From Acidobacteriota bacterium (GTDB lineage Bacteria > Acidobacteriota > Thermoanaerobaculia > Gp7-AA8 > JAHWKK01): DNA of 34,293 bases. Position 1 is the first letter of the stretch. Every line of letters starts with the position of its first letter. Under the pieces are notes generated by a model. The model worked only from the letters and a program-made list of their open reading frames with translations. It made no database searches and had not been told where the DNA came from. The stretch is from positions 1-34,293 of the forward strand of contig JAHWKK010000031.1 of assembly GCA_019347945.1 (NCBI GenBank), given 5' to 3'. Position numbers and translations under genes: made by a program. Below, one piece after another: positions 26,791 to 34,293 of this stretch.

Positions 26791-28035
26791 TCAGATTTTC
26801 CTGAGAACGAGAGCGGCGTTCTTCGATCCGAACGCGATCGTGTTGCAGAGTGCGACGTCGACCCGCGCCGGCCGGGAGGCGAGGGGGACGTAATCGAGGT
26901 CGCATTCCGGGTCGGGGTTCTCGAGATTGATCGTCGGAGGAAGGATGCCCTCTGTCAGCGCCAGCAGCGTTGCGGCAACCCCGGCCGATCCGCAGGCACC
27001 CTGCGGATGCCCGATCATCGACTTGGTCGCCGAGCCCGCGAGAGATCCGGCATGATCGCCGAACGCACGCTTGACCGCGCGGGTCTCGGCCCGGTCGTTG
27101 AGCTCGGTCGAGGTACCGTGATAGTTGATGTACCCGACTTGCTCGGGGGAGACGCCGGCATCTTCCATCGCGAGCTCCATCGCGCGGGCGGGCTCTTCGC
27201 CGGACTCGTCCAGCCGGACTCGGTGGTACGCGTCGCAGGTGGAACCGTAGCCGGCGAGCTCGGCATAGATGTGCGCGCCTCGCGCACGCGCCGACTCCTC
27301 CTTTTCGAGAACGAACATCCAGGAGCCTTCACCGAGGACGAAGCCGTCGCGTTCGGCATCGAACGGCCTCGAGGCCCGCTCCGGCTCGTCGTTGAATCGG
27401 GTGGAAACGATCTTCATCATGCCGAAGCCCGTCATGACCCCCTCGGTAATCGTCGTGTCGACGCCCCCGACGACGATCTGGTCGGCGAGGCCGAGCCTCA
27501 GGCTGTTCAGGGCGTAACCGAGTGCATCGGTGGAAGAGGTACAGCCGGTGGAGATCACGTGGGAGAAACCGTGAAGGTCGTGAATCATGGAGATCTCCGA
27601 GGAGATCGTTCCGATCGTTCCGGAGGGGACGGAGTAGACGGACGCCTTTCGCTCCTTCCCCGCGTACCAAAGCTCGTACATCCGCTCGCTGAACTCGATC
27701 GCGCCGCCTCCGGTACCGAGCATGACCGCGACCCGCCGTTTGGCTTCGAGATCGAGCTCTTTCGGATCGAGCTTCGCGTCCTCGAGCGCCTCGGCGGTCG
27801 CAGCCAGCACCATCGGAACTGCTCGGGAGACATGCCGGAGCTGTTTGGGATCGAACCAGTCACCCGGATTGAAATCGCGCACTTCGCCGGCGATGCGTGA
27901 GGTGAGCCCGGAGGGGTCGAAGGAGCTGATCCTGGCCACGCCGCTCGTTCCGGCAGTCAGCGACTCGAACCATTTCTGCCGCCCGATCCCGATCGGACTG
28001 ACGACGCCCATACCGGAGATCACGAACCTCGTCAT
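26791..28035 (-). CDS. FabF-like beta-ketoacyl-ACP synthase
   Basis: 414 residues from ATG 28033-28035, which overlaps the stop of the HAD gene (ATGA). The thiolase-fold ketosynthase is complete: active-site cysteine in ISTGCTSS (Cys 165), first histidine in NYHGTSTELND (His 306), Lys 338 in SATKSMIGH and second histidine His 343. It also has VVSPIGIG at the N-terminus and the C-terminal NTIAFGSKNAALV typical of KAS II. These enzymes condense malonyl-ACP with an acyl starter. No fabG, ACP or FabD lies next to it, so it is more likely a specialised condensing enzyme than the housekeeping FabF. Confidence 0.92.
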   Translation of the reverse strand: MTRFVISGMGVVSPIGIGRQKWFESLTAGTSGVARISSFDPSGLTSRIAGEVRDFNPGDWFDPKQLRHVSRAVPMVLAATAEALEDAKLDPKELDLEAKRRVAVMLGTGGGAIEFSERMYELWYAGKERKASVYSVPSGTIGTISSEISMIHDLHGFSHVISTGCTSSTDALGYALNSLRLGLADQIVVGGVDTTITEGVMTGFGMMKIVSTRFNDEPERASRPFDAERDGFVLGEGSWMFVLEKEESARARGAHIYAELAGYGSTCDAYHRVRLDESGEEPARAMELAMEDAGVSPEQVGYINYHGTSTELNDRAETRAVKRAFGDHAGSLAGSATKSMIGHPQGACGSAGVAATLLALTEGILPPTINLENPDPECDLDYVPLASRPARVDVALCNTIAFGSKNAALVLRKI

Positions 28036-28730
28036 CGGGTGGTTCCGAGGATCGCCGACAGAACGGGCGGAACGTCGGTGAAGTCTTCGAAGAAGAAATC
28101 CGGCTCTTCCGCTCGGAGGTTCTCAGCCGAAGTCTTTCCGGTCGCGACGGCGATGGAAGTCGCCGAGTGGGGTTTACCGCAGCGGACGTCGTGAATCGAG
28201 TCGCCGATGATGACGACATCTCTCGGTTCGAATCGATGTCCCGTGCAATCGGCTGCACGCGAGATCGCGATCGGCGGAAGATCGGAACGGCGGGGGGAAT
28301 CCGAGCCGAACGCCCCGAAGCTGAAAAAACGTTCGAGCTTCCCGGATGCCAGCTTGGTTCTGGCGCCACCTTCGACGTTGCCGGTAAGAAGCCCAGTTGT
28401 GATGCCGGGCTGTTTCTCCAGCTCGGTGAGGAGATGCTCGACCCCTTCGACGACCTCGACTGGGGTCCGTGTGATGCGCTCCTGAAGCTCGCTGAGGTAA
28501 CGAGGCCAGAGCTCGGCGATGCGACTGTCGATCTGGTCGGTCGTGAGTCCGCTGTTCTTCAGAACCATGTGAGTGATCTCCGGGTCGGTTCGACCGGAAA
28601 AGTCGTAGTGGTCGAGCGGAGGGGTGCAGTCGAAGACCATCCGAAGCGCGGATGCGAATGCATCTCGCGCTGCGCCACGATCCCGTATGAGTGTCCCGTC
28701 GATGTCGAATAACGCGAGCCGCTGGGGCAA
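28032..28730 (-). CDS. HAD-family hydrolase (phosphoglycolate-phosphatase-like)
   Basis: 232 residues from a TTG at 28728-28730; it is chosen because CGGAGG lies seven bases upstream and the catalytic motif follows at once. Motif I is LALFDIDGTLI (Asp 9 nucleophile, Asp 11 acid), motif II is in GLLTGN near residue 115, and motif IV is VVIIGDSIHDVRCG. The cap region between motif I and II is helical (C1 type). It is the first gene of the ketosynthase operon; a phosphatase for an intermediate, or a housekeeping role, cannot be decided. Confidence 0.87.
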   Translation of the reverse strand: MPQRLALFDIDGTLIRDRGAARDAFASALRMVFDCTPPLDHYDFSGRTDPEITHMVLKNSGLTTDQIDSRIAELWPRYLSELQERITRTPVEVVEGVEHLLTELEKQPGITTGLLTGNVEGGARTKLASGKLERFFSFGAFGSDSPRRSDLPPIAISRAADCTGHRFEPRDVVIIGDSIHDVRCGKPHSATSIAVATGKTSAENLRAEEPDFFFEDFTDVPPVLSAILGTTR

Positions 28731-28777
28731 GGTTGGCCTCCGCGGCGCGATGATACAGGAGTGGAAACCGCGGGAGC

Positions 28778-29224
28778 TCAGATCTCGAAGAGGAACTGGT
28801 CGGGGCCGATCCGTTCCTGAAGCTCGGTCTCGATCTCCCGCCGGTGCTTCCATTCGGTCTCCGCCATCTCGTTCGCAATGTTGCGGATTTCTTTTTCGGT
28901 CGCCCGCTCCGACAGAAATCGATACTGCGCCTCGGAATTGCGCTCATGCTCCATGGCGAACTTCAGCGCCCTGACCGGGTCGAACTTCTGCACTCCGGGT
29001 GGGATCGTCATCGAAGACTCTTCCATCGGTGGTGGAGGCTTGTCGAAAAGCTCCTTGTAACGCCTCTCGAGCTGCGCCCGATGGATGAGCTCTCGATCGG
29101 CCAGCGCCGTCAGAACGTTTTTCGTTTCGGCGTCAGGGGCGAGCGAGGCCATGTCCTTGTAGAGCCGACGGGTGTCGAGCTCGGACTGGATGGCTTCCAG
29201 CAGGATCTCTTCAACAGTCTTCAT
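28778..29224 (-). CDS. Rubrerythrin/ferritin-like di-iron protein
   Basis: 148 residues from ATG 29222-29224; ATGs eight to nine codons upstream are possible, and no clear ribosome site settles the choice. The two helical hairpins repeat the ferritin-like pattern: ELDTRRLYKDMA with DRELIHRAQLE (ExxH), and ERNSEAQYRFLSE with ETEWKHRREIE (ExxH). There is no C-terminal rubredoxin domain, so it is an erythrin-type protein, probably acting in peroxide or iron handling. It is transcribed away from the metallopeptidase gene, with a divergent promoter region between them (29225-29310). Confidence 0.85.
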   Translation of the reverse strand: MKTVEEILLEAIQSELDTRRLYKDMASLAPDAETKNVLTALADRELIHRAQLERRYKELFDKPPPPMEESSMTIPPGVQKFDPVRALKFAMEHERNSEAQYRFLSERATEKEIRNIANEMAETEWKHRREIETELQERIGPDQFLFEI

Positions 29225-29310
29225 CGTGTGGTCGGGCGGCATCATACCGAAAAGCGGAAGCGTTGCGCATTGACGTTGCAAAGGCGAAACGTCCAGGAGG
29301 TTCGACCGCC

Positions 29311-30144
29311 ATGAGATGGAGAGGAAGGCAGACCAGCAGCAACGTCGAGGACCGGCGCGGAATGGGCCCGGCACTGATCGGGGGAGGAGGGGTCGGTGCT
29401 CTCGTCATCGCCCTTCTCGTGATCTTTCTGGGAGGCGATCCTTCGGACGTCGTCCAGTCGATGCCCACTCAGTCGGTCGACCCGAACGATCCCGAACAAC
29501 AGGAAGCGGCGCAACGGGTCGGGGTGGTTCTGAAGGACACCGAGGACGTCTGGAATCAGCTGCTCCCGGCTGAAACGGGACAGGCCTACGTCGAGCCGAA
29601 GCTGGTCCTCTTCTCCGGAGCGGTGGAGTCGGCCTGCGGAACGGCGAGCTCGGCAGTCGGCCCGTTCTACTGTCCGCTCGACTCGAATGTTTACATCGAT
29701 CTCAGTTTCTATCAGCAGCTCGAGCAGCGATTCGGTGCTCCAGGCGATTTCGCGGAGGCCTACGTCGTGGCGCACGAGGTCGGTCATCACGTTCAGAATC
29801 TGCTGGGCATCGCCGGGCAGGTGCAGCAGATGAGGCAGCAGAGCTCGCAGGAGGAGGGGAACGCTCTGCAGGTCAGAATGGAACTGCAGGCGGACTGTCT
29901 CGCCGGGGTCTGGGCGTATCACGCCAATCAGATGAATCAGATTCTCGAGCCGGGTGACATCGAGGAAGCGCTGAATGCCGCGAGCGCGATCGGTGATGAC
30001 ACGCTTCAGCGCCGATCCCAGGGACACATCGTGCCCGAGTCGTTCACGCACGGCACGTCCGCGCAGAGATCCCAGTGGTTCCGCGCCGGATTCAACTCGG
30101 GCGACGTGGACCAGTGCGATACATTCGGCGCGGGGGCGATATGA
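29311..30144 (+). CDS. Neutral zinc metallopeptidase (YpfJ/KPN_02809 family)
   Basis: 277 residues from ATG 29311, with the ribosome site CCAGGAGG upstream. The order is typical of this family: a basic N-terminus (MRWRGRQTSSNVEDRRG), one membrane helix (about 23-41), then a periplasmic domain with the zinc motif AHEVGHHVQN (HExxH, 155-159) and the downstream ELQADCLAG (Glu 191, third ligand). Cysteines at about 109 and 121 and the CxGx segments may form a disulfide. First gene of a three-gene overlapping operon. The natural substrate is not known for this family. Confidence 0.92.
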   Translation: MRWRGRQTSSNVEDRRGMGPALIGGGGVGALVIALLVIFLGGDPSDVVQSMPTQSVDPNDPEQQEAAQRVGVVLKDTEDVWNQLLPAETGQAYVEPKLVLFSGAVESACGTASSAVGPFYCPLDSNVYIDLSFYQQLEQRFGAPGDFAEAYVVAHEVGHHVQNLLGIAGQVQQMRQQSSQEEGNALQVRMELQADCLAGVWAYHANQMNQILEPGDIEEALNAASAIGDDTLQRRSQGHIVPESFTHGTSAQRSQWFRAGFNSGDVDQCDTFGAGAI

Positions 30145-30422
30145 GCACGAAGGTTCGTCACGAAGAGAACGCTCATCGTTTCGTCCTCGACCTCGGCAAA
30201 GAGGAAGCCGTTCTCAACTATCGGATGGACGGCGAGGACATCATGAATCTCACTTACACGGAAGTTCCCAAAGGCCACGAAGGAGAGGGAATCGGTTCGC
30301 AGCTCGCCGAGGCTGCAGTCGAGCTGGCACGGTCGAAAGAGCTGAATGTCCGGCCGACGTGTGGATTCGTCCGGTCGTGGCTGGAAAAGCATCCCGAGCA
30401 CTCCGATCTGATCGTGTCATGA
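30141..30422 (+). CDS. Small GNAT-like acetyltransferase (YjdJ type)
   Basis: 93 residues. ATG 30141 overlaps the metallopeptidase stop (ATGA). The protein is a minimal GNAT core: ILNLTYTEVPKGHEGEGIGSQLAEAAVELA-like segment (MNLTYTEVP, then HEGEGIGSQL at about 46-55, which binds acetyl-CoA), followed by VRPTCGFVRSWLEKHPE. This truncated GNAT type is widespread, with unclear substrates. Its stop overlaps the start of the next gene, so the three are translationally coupled. Confidence 0.87.
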   Translation: MSTKVRHEENAHRFVLDLGKEEAVLNYRMDGEDIMNLTYTEVPKGHEGEGIGSQLAEAAVELARSKELNVRPTCGFVRSWLEKHPEHSDLIVS

Positions 30423-31513
30423 GAAGAAGGAGAAAGAGCCGGAAGCATTCGAAGCGGCGGCGAGCTCTCGCTCTGCTCGGCGCGGCGGTCGTGGCCGGTG
30501 GAGCCGTGGCGGAGCTTCGTTGCCGATTCTCCGGCGGAGCATGGAAAGGACCGGAGTCGGATCACTTCGACGGCCAGCGATTCCGAAACCTCGATCCGGT
30601 AACACACTCCGGGCTTGCATTCCTCCGATGGCAGGCGAGGCGTGAAAGAGGCGAATGGCCGGGCTGGCGGGAAGTTGCGCCCGGACCGGCTCCGCCACCG
30701 GAAGTCGCGGAACGATCGACGCGCGTCACCTGGATCAATCATGCGACGGCACTCATTCAGATCGATGGCATCAACATCCTGACCGATCCGATCTGGTCGT
30801 ATCGGTGCAGCCCCGTCGAATGGGCGGGGCCGCGCAGACACCGATCGCCCGGAATCAACTTCGGCGATCTGCCGAGAATCGACGTCGTGTTCATCTCCCA
30901 CGATCATTACGATCATCTCGACATCGGTACGCTTCGTCGCCTGGAAGCACGACACAAGCCACGCTTTCTCGCGGGCCTCGGGAACCGCGGGCTGCTGGCA
31001 GAAGCTGGCTTCGATGTCCGCGTCACCGAGATGGACTGGTGGGACTCGGTCGAAATCGGAGGCGCACGGCTCCATTTCGTTCCGGCGCGGCACTTTTCGG
31101 CGCGGGGAATCTGCGATCGGGATCGGACGCTGTGGGGAGGCCTCTTCGTCAGCGGGAGCGGAGCGAGTGTTTACTTCGCCGGCGATACCGGTTTCGGCTC
31201 TCACTTCGAGCAGATACGCGACCGGTTCGGATCTCCCTCGATCGCGCTGCTGCCGATCGGCGCATTCCGGCCACGGTGGTTCATGAGCCCCGTTCACCTC
31301 GACCCGGAAGACGCGATCAAAGCGCACCGGATCCTCGGAGCAGAACGGTCGATACCGATTCACTGGGGAACCTTTCCCCTCGGTGACGACGGAGAGCGCG
31401 AAGCGGTCGAGCTGCTCGGGCGGCTCGTCGAGAAAGAGGGCGGGAACGGCTGGACGATTCTCGAAATGGGTGAAGCGATCGAAGCGGACACCGCGTTCGA
31501 GGTGGCCGGCTGA
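30419..31513 (+). CDS. Metallo-beta-lactamase-fold hydrolase (NAPE-PLD-like)
   Basis: 364 residues from ATG 30419, overlapping the GNAT stop (ATGA). A very basic N-terminus precedes a hydrophobic segment (ALALLGAAVVAGGAVA), which could anchor it in the membrane. The MBL motif is HDHYDHLD (161-168), later histidines lie in VPARHFSARG and IPIHWGTF, and GDTGFGSHF holds the bridging aspartate, a pattern typical of the UlaG/NAPE-PLD-like branch. The family hydrolyses phosphodiester bonds in lipids or lactones; the substrate is open. Confidence 0.88.
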   Translation: MRRRRKSRKHSKRRRALALLGAAVVAGGAVAELRCRFSGGAWKGPESDHFDGQRFRNLDPVTHSGLAFLRWQARRERGEWPGWREVAPGPAPPPEVAERSTRVTWINHATALIQIDGINILTDPIWSYRCSPVEWAGPRRHRSPGINFGDLPRIDVVFISHDHYDHLDIGTLRRLEARHKPRFLAGLGNRGLLAEAGFDVRVTEMDWWDSVEIGGARLHFVPARHFSARGICDRDRTLWGGLFVSGSGASVYFAGDTGFGSHFEQIRDRFGSPSIALLPIGAFRPRWFMSPVHLDPEDAIKAHRILGAERSIPIHWGTFPLGDDGEREAVELLGRLVEKEGGNGWTILEMGEAIEADTAFEVAG

Positions 31514-31527
31514 GCGGAGAATTGAAA

Positions 31528-31604
31528 TGGTGCGAGCTGAGGGACTCGAACCCCCGACCCCCTGCTTGTAAGGCAGATGCTCTAACCAGCTGAGCTAAGC
31601 TCGC
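31528..31604 (-). tRNA. tRNA-Val (anticodon UAC)
   Basis: The minus strand folds as a standard tRNA: acceptor GCGAGCT with AGCTCGC, D arm GCTC...GAGC, anticodon stem TCTGC/GCAGG with loop CTTACAA (anticodon TAC), a T arm with GGTTCGAGTCC, discriminator A, and an encoded CCA at 31528-31530. The TAC anticodon reads GUA/GUG valine codons. It lies 14 bases after the MBL gene on the opposite strand. Confidence 0.95.
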
Positions 31605-31679
31605 ACGTCCGGGCTCAACCACTGCGCGGACGGAGGTATTCTCTTCGATTGGCGTCCGATTTGAACGCCGGTGACCTCC

Positions 31680-32807
31680 ATGAGAAGAACCCACCTGATC
31701 GTCACGGCGCTCGTTCTCACCGCAGGCAACTTCACCTACAACCCGGCCGATACCGTCGAGCCGACAGGCGAAGCGGCGAGCGACAACCTGGGCCTTTCGC
31801 TGCCGGATGGTTTCCGAATCGAGGTCTGGTCCAGCGAGGTACCCGGCGCCCGGTCGCTCGCCAGCGCGCCCGACGGCACGATCTTCGTCGGAACCAGGAG
31901 GGAAGGGAACGTCTACGCGGTTCGTGACACCGACGGGGATGGGACGGCGGATCGTGTCTGGACGATCGCCAGCGGCCTCCGCTCTCCGAATGGTGTGGCC
32001 TGGCGGGACGGTGACCTCTATGTCGCCGAGATCAGCAGGATTCTTCGGTTCCCGTCGGTTCTCGACGATCTCGAGTCGGTTGCCCAGCTGGAGGTGGTGT
32101 TCGATGATTACCCGACGGATCGTCATCACGGTTGGAAGTACATCGCGTTCGGACCCGACGGCAAGCTCTACGTCCCCGTCGGTGCTCCCTGCAACATCTG
32201 TGAATCGGACTCGATCTACGCGACGATCACGCGTCTCGACCCGGACGGATCGAACATGGAGATCTACGCGAGCGGGGTTCGGAACACTGTCGGGTTCGCA
32301 TGGCATCCTGAGACGGACGAGCTGTGGTTCACCGACAACGGGCGGGACATGATGGGCGACGACATTCCGCCTGACGAGCTCAACCATGCCTCGAGGGGAG
32401 GGATGCACTTCGGCTATCCCTATTGTCACGGCACGGACATCGCCGATCCTGAATTCGGGGCGAAGCGGCCCTGCAGCGAATTCACCGCTCCCGCCCAGAA
32501 CCTCGGCCCTCACGTCGCGGCGCTCGGAATGCTCTTCTACACCGGAGAGATGTTTCCCTCCGAATATCGAAACCGGATTCTGATCGCGGAGCACGGTTCG
32601 TGGAATCGTTCGACGCCGATCGGATATCGGGTCATGATGGTCGAGCTTCGAGGAAACGAGGCCGTCTCCTACGAGCCGTTCGCCACCGGCTGGCTGCAGG
32701 GTGACGAGACGTCGGGACGGCCAGTCGACCTGTTGCAGCTCGACGACGGCTCGATCCTTCTGTCGGATGACGCCGGAGGCCGAATCTACAGAATCACGTA
32801 TTCGTGA
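31680..32807 (+). CDS. PQQ-dependent sugar dehydrogenase-like beta-propeller (sorbosone dehydrogenase family)
   Basis: 375 residues from ATG 31680 (MRRTHLIVTALVLTAG), a signal-like start; the GTG at 31671 is ignored. The mature part is a repeated-strand propeller: LPDGFRIEVWSSEVPGARSLA, RSPNGVAWRDGDLYVAEI, then HHGWKYIAFGPDGKLYVPVGAPC and SGVRNTVGFAWHP, motifs found in the GDH/sorbosone dehydrogenase group, where a His and Arg near the centre bind PQQ. Cysteine pairs (PCNIC, YC, PC) may form disulfides in the periplasm. Whether PQQ is bound here is inferred from family resemblance. Confidence 0.87.
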   Translation: MRRTHLIVTALVLTAGNFTYNPADTVEPTGEAASDNLGLSLPDGFRIEVWSSEVPGARSLASAPDGTIFVGTRREGNVYAVRDTDGDGTADRVWTIASGLRSPNGVAWRDGDLYVAEISRILRFPSVLDDLESVAQLEVVFDDYPTDRHHGWKYIAFGPDGKLYVPVGAPCNICESDSIYATITRLDPDGSNMEIYASGVRNTVGFAWHPETDELWFTDNGRDMMGDDIPPDELNHASRGGMHFGYPYCHGTDIADPEFGAKRPCSEFTAPAQNLGPHVAALGMLFYTGEMFPSEYRNRILIAEHGSWNRSTPIGYRVMMVELRGNEAVSYEPFATGWLQGDETSGRPVDLLQLDDGSILLSDDAGGRIYRITYS

Positions 32808-33216
32808 GTCACTGTGGCGGGTGCTGGTCGCGTTGAATCACGACTGTCCCTCGGATCGTTCGCCGTCCTCAGAATGAACTGCTGGTTTGATCGGCGCTCC
32901 GCTTGGTCTGGCTGTACTTTCATGAGAGGTCCCTCGCTTCCCGCCCGACCACCCGCTCGGGACGACCGGTGCGGGGAGATCTGTGACATGCCTGAATCTC
33001 CTGACGTCTGGCGTCGAATGCCCGAGGTTACGACTGACCACACGCCGGATTGAAGCGTCGAGAAAACCCTCTACCCCCCCCGTCGTCCCGAGCGGGCGGC
33101 GAGCTTGCGAATTGTTTCGATTCGGCGTACCTGCGGGCGGGCAGGCGAGGGACCTCCAGAATGAGTACATTCAGGCCCAGCGAAGCGCCGACTTCAAGTT
33201 CATTTCCGCTTTTTCG
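32808..33216. repeat. Gene-free 409 bases with nested inverted repeats
   Basis: Between the beta-propeller gene and the cysteine hydrolase (convergent ends) no real gene was found. AGGTCCCTCGCTTCCCGCCCG at 32927-32947 is imperfectly inverted at 33134-33155, and CCGCTCGGGACGAC at 32953-32966 is perfectly inverted at 33082-33095, so the two nest as a long stem with a 115-base loop. Around 32860-32875 a CGTCCTCAGAATGA stretch resembles the dispersed repeats at 12000 and 24930. Confidence 0.6.
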
Positions 33217-33807
33217 TCACTCGTCGAAGCGGATCTCTTCACATTGGAGGATCCGCGCGTCGAAGAGCTTTTCCATCTGTTCGAGTATGCCGGGGATATC
33301 CTCGGCGTCGAGTCCCGCGACCCCGTCCGAGGCGATCGTGAGCTCGAACCCGCGCATGTGCGCGTCGTGCGCGGTGAAGAAGACGCACGAGTTGACGAGC
33401 TGGCCGGCGAGGATCAGGTTTTCGGTCCCGAGCTCCCGCAGGAGAATCTCGAGCGGCGTCGCGTGGAAGCCGGTGTGACCGGGCTTGAGGATGAGATAGT
33501 CCGTTTTGGAGGGGAGCAGAGTTTCCACGATCTGCTTTCCCTTCGAGCCCGAACGAAGGCAGTGATCGATCACCTCGTCGAATCTGGAGCGCCACCGCCC
33601 GATATTGTCGTTCGCGTAGATGACCGCGGCGTTGGACTGGCGGGCGCGTTTCAGCAAAGCCTCGATGCGAGGCAGCGCCTCGGTGACCGCGTCAGCGACT
33701 CGATCACCTCCCTCGAATTTGAAATCATTGATCAGATCGATCAGCAGCAGGGCAGTCCTGCGCTTCCGTTCGTTCTCGGGAACGACTGAATAGTTGCTCG
33801 AGAGCAT
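33217..33807 (-). CDS. Isochorismatase-family cysteine hydrolase
   Basis: 196 residues from ATG 33805-33807. The catalytic triad of the family is visible: Asp 24 in ALLLIDLINDF, Lys 108 in LILKPGHTGF and Cys 141 in GQLVNSCVFFTAHDAH. A cis-peptide before the cysteine is usual for this fold (LVNSCV in place of the classical GxxTxxCV). These enzymes hydrolyse isochorismate, nicotinamide or other amides; the sequence does not fix which. The gene stands alone, with repeats on its left. Confidence 0.9.
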   Translation of the reverse strand: MLSSNYSVVPENERKRRTALLLIDLINDFKFEGGDRVADAVTEALPRIEALLKRARQSNAAVIYANDNIGRWRSRFDEVIDHCLRSGSKGKQIVETLLPSKTDYLILKPGHTGFHATPLEILLRELGTENLILAGQLVNSCVFFTAHDAHMRGFELTIASDGVAGLDAEDIPGILEQMEKLFDARILQCEEIRFDE

Positions 33808-33871
33808 CGAAGTAAGTCAGCCGCACCCGGAAACATTGGGCGCGATGAAACGACCGCGGGGGACCGGGCGG

Positions 33872-34027
33872 TCAGCTGTTCTTGGTGCGTCCCTCTTTCT
33901 TCCTCTGCTTGTTGACGGTCCGTGCGGCGATCTCCTCGGCGCGATCCGTCGATTTGCCCGCGTCCTTTTCGCTGTCCTTCACATGCTCGTACTGCCGTTC
34001 GTCCTTCTTGCTCCATTCCTTCGGCAT
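33872..34027 (-). CDS. Small highly charged protein (plasmid-stabilisation/Rho N-terminus-like annotation group)
   Basis: 51 residues from ATG 34025-34027, which has a good AAAGGAG site upstream. The start MPKEWSKKDERQYEHVKDSE and the later DRAEEIAARTVNKQRKKEGR are the conserved opening found in many short proteins that continue into a Rho-termination-factor N-terminal-like domain. Here it ends early (GRTKNS, stop 33872-33874), so it lacks that second domain. The function is unknown. Confidence 0.72.
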   Translation of the reverse strand: MPKEWSKKDERQYEHVKDSEKDAGKSTDRAEEIAARTVNKQRKKEGRTKNS

Positions 34028-34078
34028 GGCGGTTCTCCTTTCCGGTATTGCACGGTGCGACTCCCGTGCCGGTCAGGG

Positions 34079-34247
34079 CTGGAGGTTGGAGGTTGGAGGA
34101 GTCGGTTGCCAGTTGGAGGAGTCAGTCAGGCCAAGCGAAGCGCCGGCAGGGGGTTTCGGGGTCGGGTCTGAACAAGGAACTTAACTGCCGAACCAAGCGG
34201 AATGCAACCTACTCGCGGGGGTTAGTTGCCTGTTCAGTCCCGACCCC
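34079..34247. repeat. TTGGAGG run and family-4 short inverted-repeat element at the right end
   Basis: 34079-34125 has TGGAGGTTGGAGGTTGGAGG and a related TTGGAGGAGTC unit, as in 24583-24622. GGGGTCGGGTCTGAACA at 34158-34174 is inverted at 34231-34247 (TGTTCAGTCCCGACCCC, one mismatch), a 90-bp element with an interior CCTACTCGCGGGG. The remaining sequence to 34293 shows no gene. Confidence 0.65.
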
Positions 34248-34293
34248 CTGCTCAATCAGGTCGGGCCATTGGGACGGGGCGGACGCGCCGGGC

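Noticed and set aside
26123-26905. Long N-terminal extension of the flavoprotein frame
   Set aside because: This part is arginine- and proline-rich, overlaps the methyltransferase and ketosynthase genes, and the FAD motif starts right after the GTG at 26122.

Overview
The window is a GC-rich bacterial chromosome segment (about 60-65% G+C by eye) with short intergenic gaps, many ATGA/GTGA stop-start overlaps and many small REP-like repeats. The gene content suggests a Gram-negative heterotroph: a periplasmic DsbD-type reductase with redoxins, a lipoprotein signal, a rhomboid protease, BASS transporters and a PQQ-sugar-dehydrogenase-like beta-propeller. The secreted beta-sandwich protein at 22022-22858 and the repeat style resemble Acidobacteriota (Thermoanaerobaculia-like) genomes, but that assignment is an impression, not a search result. 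No plasmid, phage or rRNA genes were seen. One tRNA (Val, UAC) is present.

Layout. 1-1621: a cut-off GNAT acetyltransferase, then a 1.1-kb REP-type tyrosine transposase element with terminal inverted repeats. 1622-6389: arginase-family enzyme, decayed hicA toxin, then a thiol-redox operon (DsbD-like membrane reductase plus two tandem periplasmic redoxins). 6390-9156: a compact operon of a DUF3592/arrestin-like membrane protein, a free-standing arrestin-like protein and a small P-loop ATPase, bracketed by two copies of a 12-bp-period GAGTGGAC hairpin repeat. 9158-11681: DUF4105 protein, BASS transporter, ferritin-like di-iron protein. 12166-18416: a carbohydrate/osmotic cluster (aquaporin fused to a cyclic-nucleotide-binding domain, GH13 amylase-like enzyme, large GH63/MGH1-like glucosidase, SDR dehydrogenase). 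18417-22011: repeats, a frameshifted antitoxin-like gene, a second near-identical copy of BASS with a truncated DUF4105, a methyltransferase and two internally deleted copies of the transposase element.

22022-29224 (all minus strand): secreted protein, rhomboid, SDR, then a tightly coupled operon HAD phosphatase - FabF-like ketosynthase - methyltransferase - FAD oxidoreductase that looks biosynthetic, and a rubrerythrin-like protein. 29311-34293: zinc metallopeptidase, tiny GNAT and metallo-beta-lactamase-fold hydrolase in one overlapping operon, tRNA-Val, the beta-propeller dehydrogenase, an isochorismatase-family hydrolase, a 51-residue charged protein and further repeats.

The most notable structures are: (i) a 1,272-bp direct duplication (9782-11053 and 19099-20370, offset exactly 9,317 bp, only a few mismatches seen) that brackets the sugar cluster and looks like the scar of a single-crossover integration or a segmental duplication; (ii) an intact transposase element with two MITE-like derivatives carrying the same deletion junction, plus three other short inverted-repeat families whose ends share GGGTC; (iii) the DUF3592/arrestin/P-loop operon; (iv) the aquaporin-cNBD fusion; (v) the ketosynthase-methyltransferase-flavoprotein operon. 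Functions are read from motifs only; no database search was possible.
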